Shown here: positions 56,256 to 64,000 of the stretch, piece after piece
Layout: each line of letters starts with the position of its first letter
Position numbering within the stretch: position 1 is the first letter of the stretch
From: Flabesymbios commensalis
Taxonomy: Eukaryota > Annelida > Polychaeta > Terebellida > Flabelligeridae
NCBI GenBank assembly: GCA_964017125.1
Contig: OZ024914.1
Location: forward strand, 29,246,801-29,310,800
Length of the DNA stretch: 64,000 bases
Direction: 5' to 3'
The notes under the pieces: generated by a model
Seen by the model: the letters and a program-made list of their open reading frames with translations, nothing else
Told to the model about the DNA's origin: nothing
The model's database searches: none
Program-made: the position numbers and the translations under genes

Positions 56256-58988
56256 TTAATTCATCACATTATTGTTATTAATGTTGTTGTTGTTGTTGTT
56301 ATCACGGTTCATTTCCTCCACAATCAGTGATGACTGAGTATGTTGCCCTGGACTTGTATCTATCTCTCCACGCTCAGTTTGGATGCCCAGGGTTTCCTCT
56401 CTAACATGGGTTGGCACAGTTTGTGCCGGTAATGGCGGATCTGTCTGCTGACATGACGTACTACACACGTTATTACAACATACTCCATTGTAACATGGAC
56501 TAGACAAAGCGAAGTCCTCACAGGGAGCTTGTAGGTTTAGTTTTGGTGCACATCGATACGATGTGAGATCACAGAATAGGAAGGCTGAGCCACAGTCTGT
56601 GTTCTCTTCTGAGCAGATCGGACTGGGCTCACATGTGTAAAAATCATTGAAATACTCGCTGGACAAACCGTCAATGTTACGAAGTGGTTCAAATGGTCGC
56701 ATGGGGCCATTTGAGTAGTGGTTTGAGTTCTGTTCAACATCCAGAACCACACCATCTGGTTGGAGAATACCGACACCAAGTGCCTCCGAATCATTCGGAT
56801 AATCATAGCGTGGGTCGATGCTTGGAGTTCCTAAGAACTGGGTGACACGGAACTGTTGCCAGAGGCAGTCTATGAAGGCATGGTGAAGCCAAAAGATTGG
56901 ATCTCCAGGTGAGTTCTCCAAATCTCCCATTACTCCACCCACCCAGTTATGTGTGGCTCCATGGTTAGACTCAAAGGTTGTATCTACAAACCAGCTAAGT
57001 TCCCTGAGAGAACTAGCACTAAACATATCTATAATGGATGTATCCGCCATTAAGGAAGGAGGAGTACGGAAACCTTCTGGTGGAAAAGTCAAGTTACGCC
57101 AGAGACGACTTTCCCCAAATGAAGGTGTTACCAGATCCCAATAAGCAAACGGTCCAGTCCTTACAACACCATTACCATCACCCGCGAAATTCTCACTCCA
57201 CATCACACTCATCGTGGCTAATTCGCTGCCTAATATATAGTCCAAGTTAGAATCCCAATAAGGTAACGTAACGGAAGGGTCTTCTTCTTGCAATGCATTC
57301 TCAAATCTGAAAATAATATAGGCTGCTATTATCCCAAATAAACAATAGACACACCTAATGTTTAGGATTTTTTAATTTATTTTCCCTTTTCATATTGCTA
57401 ATGCCTATTAAATTACAAAATAGAAGCTACGATAATTGCATTTTCTTTCATCTCTGTTCCGCATCCATTAGAAGTTGGTGAATGATCTGGTCCTCCGGTC
57501 AGACATACTTCAGGATGGCTCACTTATTGTTTCTGCAACACGCAAGGTTTATTATTTTTTGACATTGGATATTATATAGCTACATTAGCTTATGTTTGCT
57601 AGTATAATTAATGTCTTCAATAATGATTCATTATAATTATATATTCGCAAAAAATAGCGCGAATATAGCCATTATAATTGGCCAGATTTAAAATTCACCG
57701 AATATGTTTTTTTGGGAATGTTGGAACAGATACGAAGAAAGTGCAGTTATATCCAGTTATCAGTAAAGCTGTCGCAGGTCATTATTCGACAAGTAATACC
57801 TTACTAATATAATATTAATAACATTTACCTGAACAGTAATTCTCTGTGGAAACCAAAGAAGGCAGGTCCAAAGTGAGCTCCAGGAGAGGCGGATGCTTGG
57901 TGATATCCCACCAGGATATCATACTTGCTCCTGCCGTCCATGAACGTGTTTTTCAGTTTGTTCATGGCGTCGTGGAATCGTCTTCTCTGCTCGTCTGACA
58001 TGGCACGGTACTCCCGTCTGATGGCTCTATCATCATTATACTCAGTCTGCCTCTTGTGTCTTCTACGAGGGGACCTACTGCCCAGCTGGTCGCCCCATGC
58101 CTTCTGTCCAGCTGTCATTGGATTTCTTGCTGGCTTCTTCGTGGCGTCTCCCCATCTGAAGTACATATCACACATGATGTGTTTGAGGGGTCGTGTCATA
58201 TGTCCGTGGGGGTCTTTCATCAGCCCGTCACATCTATGCTTCTGACCACCGTGTTCCACATAGTTTGGATGATGATCATCATAATAATTTAAGAATGGCT
58301 TTTTATACCCGAACCTACGCCTGCTTAGCTGCATGGAACCCATGTCCTTAAAACGTATGATGTTTTCGTGCGTGGATAACTTACGTGGTGGGCCCACAGG
58401 ACGAGATTGATGACGCTGATATGGATGAGGTTGGTATGGTATCCTGGGTTGAGGATCCTGTACAGTATGTGGATTAGGTGCACTAGGAGCAGCCGCGTGA
58501 TGACCTGTATAAGCTTGTGTATTAGGTGCACTAGGAGCTGCCACCTGGTGATCTGATGTATAAGGTTGTGGATTAGGTGCACTAGGAGCTGCCACCTGAT
58601 GACCTGCTCTATAAGGTTGTTCAGCTTCTGTGTGCTCTCCTTCTGCCTTAGTCTGTTTGTAAGCCTCATGTTCATGAGTGGAGTACGTACCAGCAGAGTG
58701 CGTACCAGCAGAGTGTTGATCTTGGTACCGGTCCTTCCACTGACCTCCATGTACCGTGTGGCTTGACGCACCAGGTACCCTCACGTACAGCTGACCGGTT
58801 GACTGTTTATCATACGTCCTACGTGGCTGAGGATGATCCTGATTATGTGGATTACGAAGGCTGGTGTAGCTCTGCCAGGGATTGTGTAGCTGTCTCCTTA
58901 ACCAGGCCTGACTTGATACACGGGGTACATCTACAAACACCAACACCAACACTAGTCCTATGGTACAAAGCATCTGTGACAGACCCAT
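56256..58988 (-). CDS. Secreted tyrosinase (alpha type), two exons
   Basis: Type-3 copper phenol oxidase (phenols to o-quinones), probably secreted. Exon 1 is 57829-58988 and exon 2 is 56256-57306. The 522-bp intron has AG/GTAAAT and TTTTCAG/A, phase 2, and joining gives HRELLFRFENAL, the family consensus. Product 736 residues, starting at the only suitable ATG (ACAATGG). Parts: signal peptide 1-27; Gln/His/Pro-rich region with three 17-residue AAPSAPN repeats (about 130-177); furin-like RRRHKR (308-313); CuA histidines 363, 372, 381 (YHQ, GAHFGP, FHREL); PYWDSNLD; CuB histidines 502, 506 (HGATH, normal H-x3-H) and 529 (FWLHH); then an 11-Cys tail and a poly-Asn end. Long N-terminus and basic site suggest a zymogen. 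Shell, cuticle or pigment role is an inference. Confidence 0.95.
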
Positions 58989-59105
58989 TGTTACCCACTC
59001 CTCTCTGGTCAAACTTTTCTCAAGCACTCCGCACCCCTCGGTGGTCAACGTTACAATTAGCTATTCACCACATTACCTTCTGGTCACTTCGACCAGTGGT
59101 CATTG

Positions 59106-59112
59106 TTTTATA
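59106..59112 (-). promoter_or_regulatory. TATA box of the tyrosinase gene
   Basis: TATAAAA on the minus strand, 118 bases before the ATG at 58988. Transcription would start near 59080, leaving a leader of about 90 bases with no earlier ATG in frame. Confidence 0.6.
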
Positions 59113-59262
59113 TGCTGATAGCCAACCAGGCGACACCCAATGACATATAGCTGTAGGTGAGTAAGGGGTGACCTATGAAGAAATCGGGAGGGGCATGTCG
59201 AGCCCACGTGCCAAATGTAGCAATATTCTGTCGGTGGTCCAGCCAGGAACACTAAGATAGTA

Positions 59263-59373
59263 TCCCAGCAAACACAAGGTGTTGACGCAATGCTGGTTTA
59301 ATGTTGGTCCAGCGTCGTAGACGCTGGGCCAACATTAAACTAACATTGTGTCAACATTTGATGTTTTCTGGGA
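59263..59373. mobile_element. MITE family A copy A15 (beta arms)
   Basis: TCCCAGCAAACACAAGGTGT at the left, TTTGATGTTTTCTGGGA at the right, AATGCTGGTTTAATGTTGGT with its complement, core CAGCGTCGTAGACGCTGG. TA lies at the left flank. It sits about 150 bp upstream of the tyrosinase TATA box. Confidence 0.88.
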
Positions 59374-59445
59374 GGTCAAACACAGTCATGTGAATGCTGT
59401 ACCGACGTGTCGGTCATTGTCAAAATCCTAAAACAACTTTATTTA

Positions 59446-59545
59446 CCCATGTAGCAAACATTAAACGCTGATTCAGAGCTGGCCCAAGTTTGACAGTGGT
59501 CCAACAGTCAACCAACATTAAATTCACTATATCCTATTGGCTGGG
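59446..59545. repeat. MITE family A relic A16
   Basis: TTTACCCATGTAGCAAACAT at the left, TATTGGCTGGG at the right, with GGCCCAAG and GTGGTCCAACAG near the centre. Strongly decayed. Confidence 0.5.
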
Positions 59546-60344
<799 letters not shown>

Positions 60345-61916
60345 AGATTAAATGACAATAAATATTTGGGTGGTGTTATATATAATAGGCATTTATTTAA
60401 TAAACCTAAGAACACGTTATTTTTACACAAGAGTTGTCGCGTGCACACAAAAACCTAACATCATTATTTAGCGTGGCAGATGTGTTGACCTCGATCACCA
60501 TTGTTAGTTAAAAATTTACAACTTTTTTGTTTATTGTCCTGTGGTAGACTTGTATATATTTTATGTTCATGTATCGGAATAATGCGTCTCGGTTTTTTAG
60601 GTCATTTTTGTTGCTTACACGAAGAGACAAAGAAGCAGACCTCATACAACAATCAACAATATATAATATGTCTGGTGAGAGTGTGTACCAACACTAGATA
60701 TACCTGTCTTGAATATAAAGGGTTGCAGTGACCCGAGGCCGAGCTCGTTTGCCTTCCTGTCACATGACCTGCTCTCACCAATCACGTCATAGGACGTAAG
60801 TCGTACTCTGTGGGGGGTCTATGTGCTCGGTTGCAGCATGATAGCTGCTCTAAACCTCACACTGCTGCGGGCACATGTATTCAATCGCAGGAGGTTTCAT
60901 ATTTTCGAGTTGGTATCAGATTATGATATGCCCCATAAATTGTCACTCTTCAATAATGTTTACTTGAGGAGCGCTAGCCATTGTGTAGAGTCAATATAGA
61001 CCTGCAAAATACAATTAGTGGGTTGGCTTTCAAGAATGCATCACAGCCGTTTTTAATTTCTTCACGTAATGCGCCAGATGACGAAATTTGTAATTGAATA
61101 TGTATTCTGCCGTATTTTGAGAAGGCAAACAACAGTAACTGTTTACTTGAAAAATAGCATTTACCGCTATTTGCCATTGCACGACAGTATTGGCATGCTC
61201 TTGCGATCAGATGGTGATTCTAAACAATAAGGTTTTGGAGTGATGCTCGACGCATAGCAGTATTTATGGGTCGTAATTTTACGTTAGTGCCAAATAAACA
61301 TAATTTATTCGATTTTCATATTTACTTGGTGGTTTTGGAATGCCATTTATCCAATCACATTCATCATATATACAGTACGCCCCGTAGAATTTGGTCACAT
61401 TTAAAATTATATGTATTCAATATACATTTCGCCCATCACATATTTACCGAGACAGGGTATTGTGATCATTTTTTTCAAATCTCGCCCTTGTAGATATTTA
61501 TTCATACAATAATTATTTATTCTGATCAAACTGTAACATTAGGAAATAATTGTGCTATGTCTCCATCTATGTATTAATAGCTAGAGCTACGGTAATATTT
61601 TCACTTGCGTGCGCATTTTTCCCTATTTGGTATAGTAAGGGATTTAGTACCAAATACGTCATTTAAAGTAAAGTGAATTATAAAGTGAATATTGGGCCTT
61701 GTTTTGTAGAATCATAATAATTAGTGTTAATGATGACATTAATGTAGCTACATTATGTTATGTGTGAGCATATAATGTGATCAATATTTACCTGTTCACA
61801 TAGTGATGGCATTCTTACGAGCTGGGAGCAAAGAATAATCAGATTTAAACACTATAACAAGGCTTGTGACACGCCCATACTAGGACCTTAACCCAGCAGC
61901 TCCAGCCTCAAGGTAT
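60345..61916. other. Non-coding
   Basis: No convincing gene. A patch at 60730-60860 has CCAATCACGTCAT and higher GC but no attached exon. A 75-codon frame at 61266-61493 shows no domain. Confidence 0.45.
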
Positions 61917-61996
61917 ACTGCTCTGCAAAGCCAAAAGGCAGTAACTGCTTACTTTTCAAGTGAGCAGCCACTGCCTTTTGGCTTTGCGTGGCAGTC
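61917..61996. mobile_element. Hairpin element D1, uninterrupted
   Basis: ACTGCTCTGCAAAGCCAAAA ... TTTTGGCTTTGCGTGGCAGT, with GGCAGTAACTGCTTACTT inside. It is the empty-site relative of the interrupted copy at 22718-22912. Confidence 0.8.
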
Positions 61997-62340
61997 TAGC
62001 GGTTTATGACGCCCCCACACAAACAGCCAGATGACACGCCATGTGTGCATTAATAGAACACTGACTCTCAAAAACATTGTATTCACTTGCAGGAGCATCA
62101 ATGCCTAAAGTAACCATTGTTGTTTTATTCTAAACACATATTTACATGAGCAGACAATTAAACGTATGCCTACACTTGTACACGCAGCCAGTAGCGTGGT
62201 TATCAGGTTATGACTGCACACACACAGATGGCAGAAACACTTGCAATTACCTGATTACAAAGACAACAGAAAATTATATAGTTTAATATAGTAACAGATA
62301 TTGATATAATTATAATATAGATATATATTATAATAACATA

Positions 62341-62637
62341 CTTGATTGGTATGGAAAATCTGGCCAGGCGCAAATTTTGTTTTCTTCTTATTTAAATGCC
62401 TTAAATAGGCACCAATCCGTAAAAATTAAAGACACTCTGTCAGATAAAGTCATACTCTCATATGGAATTCCACAGGGCTCTTTGCTGGGACTTGTGCGTT
62501 TTGCCGTATACACTACACCACTCAGCGCTATTATCTCTAGTTTTTGACATCAACCACCATCTTCATGCCGATGATACTCAAATTTACATGTCTCCATCCG
62601 TTTCCAACGCTACGGAATCACTTGAAAAGTGTAAACA
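62341..62637 (+). mobile_element. LINE fragment, RT motifs B and C, plus strand
   Basis: LDWYGKSGQAQILFSSYLNA, LNRHQSVKIK, LSYGIPQGSLLG (motif B), VYTTPLSAIIS, then after a frame change HHLHADDTQIYMSP (motif C, YADD to HADD) and ATESLEKC. This is the CR1/L2-type order. It ends where the opposite-strand half begins. Confidence 0.88.
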
Positions 62638-62970
62638 TTGTTTAATGGTGTCGAAAGTAGCCGACAAGTCAAGCAGGAGCTGTAACTTCACCCTTGTCTA
62701 TACTAGTAATGATATCGTAATATGTACTTTCAGTAACTTAGATTCTGTAAGAGTGTTGTTTCCTGTAGCCTGATTGTAATAGATTAGATAGTTGGTTATT
62801 TTTATATGAGCTTGCAGCCAATGTGCTGCTATACCTTTTCTAAGATTTTGGAAATGAAATTCAAGTTGTATACAGGCCTGTAATTTTTCAGTTCGTTTTT
62901 AGGAACAGATTTTTTAAGTAGTGGTCTTACATCAACTTCTATGAAAGTTTAGTTTCCAGCAGGTAGTTGG
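62638..62970 (-). mobile_element. LINE fragment, RT N-terminal part and motif A, minus strand
   Basis: Minus-strand pieces: VDVRPLLKKSVPKNELKNYR, PVYNLNFISKILEKV, LQSGYRK-like, LLKV, and LLDLSATFDTI (motif A) at about 62640-62676. These are the blocks that come just before those of 62341-62637 in the same LINE type, but on the other strand. Confidence 0.85.
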
Positions 62971-63075
62971 AATTGTGTACTACAAAAGATCCTGATTCCA
63001 CACATCTTCCTCTACTAGAATCAGCAATCATCTGGTCTGTAATGTAGGTATTTTGTATTGACCCCATGACAATAA

Positions 63076-63142
63076 CCCAGTAAACACAAAACATTTGTAT
63101 AACATTTGTACAATGTTGGACCAATGTCGAAGACGTTAAGCT
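63076..63142. repeat. MITE family A half copy A17
   Basis: CCCAGTAAACACAAAACATT, TGTATAACATTTGTACAATG and the core GGACCAATGTCGAAGACGTT; truncated at the centre. Confidence 0.75.
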
Positions 63143-63636
63143 TGATGGGAAAAGCCCTCACTGGCCTCACCGACCTACGGGGGGTGGGGTCTGCCAATGC
63201 CTTCTTGACGGGAAGTATTATCAGTTTTTCATTTTCTATAATGTGTTTTGTGTTCTACTTCATTATCACAAATATATCCATGGGCTATATGGGGTGAAAT
63301 CAGACGATTGGTAGTTAGCCACAGTGGGCAAAACGTAATTATATCTCAACTATATTTATAGTTTAATTGTATTTCACAATAATAATTAGGATGTGTAACG
63401 TTAGCTGACAATAGGAAAGTGTCGGGCATTGTTTATCATAATCTGGATCTAAATATAACTCGTCTGCAGCTGTATCCTGACCAACACGATATAAGCATGA
63501 TTATCCAAGTACACACGACATCTTCAACCAGTACTGGGCTAATGTTGGGTTTAATTTGTTTTGACCAACCTTTCGTGAGCACGTGCATACAAACACGTGT
63601 CTATCTGCTGCTACTAATGATGCTAAATATCACATA
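63143..63636. other. Non-coding
   Basis: No exon recognised; short open frames only. Confidence 0.4.
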
Positions 63637-63756
63637 CTGGGCCCGTATTCTCGTACTAGTTACGATATATCGTAGGCTTCTGATTGGTCGAGATGGTCAT
63701 CTTGACCAATCAGAAGCCTACAATTTATCGTAACTTGTACGAGAATACGGGCCCAG
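63637..63756. mobile_element. MITE family C hairpin, copy C1 (near-perfect)
   Basis: CTGGGCCCGTATTCTCGTAC ... GTACGAGAATACGGGCCCAG, with TTACGATATATCGTAGGCTT and TGATTGGTCGAGATGG/CATCTTGACCAATCA inside. 120 bp, few mismatches. A second copy sits inside a TTAA MITE at 36735. Confidence 0.9.
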
Positions 63757-64000
63757 CTGGGTCGGACAAGTGGGGGACGGCGCAATGTGTTTTAGTGAGA
63801 TATATAATATCTTTGACATTATTTTAAAAACGTACGTACCTACTGATAGGAGATTTGTTATGATGTAATTAATTAAATAATTAATTCATTGACCCGTTGA
63901 TGCGATTAAATTGACACATTCGTACAGGGACCAGATTAATTGATGACGTCACAGTTGAAATCAATCACCACATAAATTATAGCCTACTGTGGTCATTTTA
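63757..64000. other. Non-coding
   Basis: AT-rich end of the window; no feature recognised. Confidence 0.4.

Noticed and set aside
57825-59048. Longer tyrosinase N-terminus starting 20 codons upstream of 58988
   Set aside because: The codon there is TTG; the first ATG (58988) gives a classic signal peptide and a good start context.

Overview
The window looks like gene-poor, repeat-dense nuclear DNA of an invertebrate animal, most likely marine. The signs are AT-rich DNA, spliceosomal introns (GT..AG), tRNA-derived SINEs, several LINE types and very many short palindromic DNA transposons (MITEs). The alpha-type secreted tyrosinase and the repeat style suggest a lophotrochozoan, perhaps a mollusc. 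That placement is an inference.

Only two intact protein genes are supported. At 49786-50688 (+) there is a single-exon aspartylglucosaminidase-like (Ntn-hydrolase) gene with a poly(A) signal 67 bases after the stop. At 56256-58988 (-) there is a two-exon secreted tyrosinase with a TATA box, a signal peptide, a repetitive propeptide-like region, a furin-like basic site, all six copper-ligand histidines and a Cys-rich tail. A possible orphan Cys-rich exon lies at 15990-16219 (-).

The rest is layered mobile DNA. 0-5.4 kb: a perfect 90-bp TTAA hairpin, a CCCAGCAAACAC-type MITE, a Tc1/mariner transposase remnant and a tRNA-like element. 5.5-10.4 kb: a degenerate satellite split by a 3.76-kb non-autonomous hAT-like element that has an exact 8-bp target duplication and itself carries a dimeric-tRNA SINE. 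11.5-15.7 kb: an old foldback structure. 17.3-18.1 kb: a CCT/CTT tract. 19.5-20.1 kb: a decayed CR1/L2-like LINE tail. 20-24.5 kb: several MITEs, nested MITEs and a SINE. 25.1-27.6 kb: a 21-bp minisatellite split by a 5'-truncated LINE. 29-36.9 kb: MITE hairpins and a 1.8-kb foldback element. 37.4-38.5 kb: a 35-bp minisatellite. 39.7-40.7 kb: a decayed LINE. 41.9-44.1 kb: a second, decayed copy of the hAT-like element, loaded with SINE and MITE insertions. 45-49 kb: SINE and MITEs. 51.8-55.5 kb: a 68-bp tandem repeat carrying TATA-like and TGACGTCA motifs, a 125-bp duplication and more MITEs. 59.2-63.8 kb: MITEs, a GATT microsatellite and a LINE whose two halves lie head to head.

Two MITE families dominate. 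Family A has CCCAGCAAACAC ends and a TA target; I count eleven near-complete copies plus fragments. Family B has TTAACCCTTT ends and a TTAA target; I count at least twelve copies. In both, the ends and centre are conserved between copies, while the arms differ between copies yet stay complementary within each copy. I saw no LTR retroelement, virus-derived element, CRISPR array, rRNA gene or intact tRNA gene.
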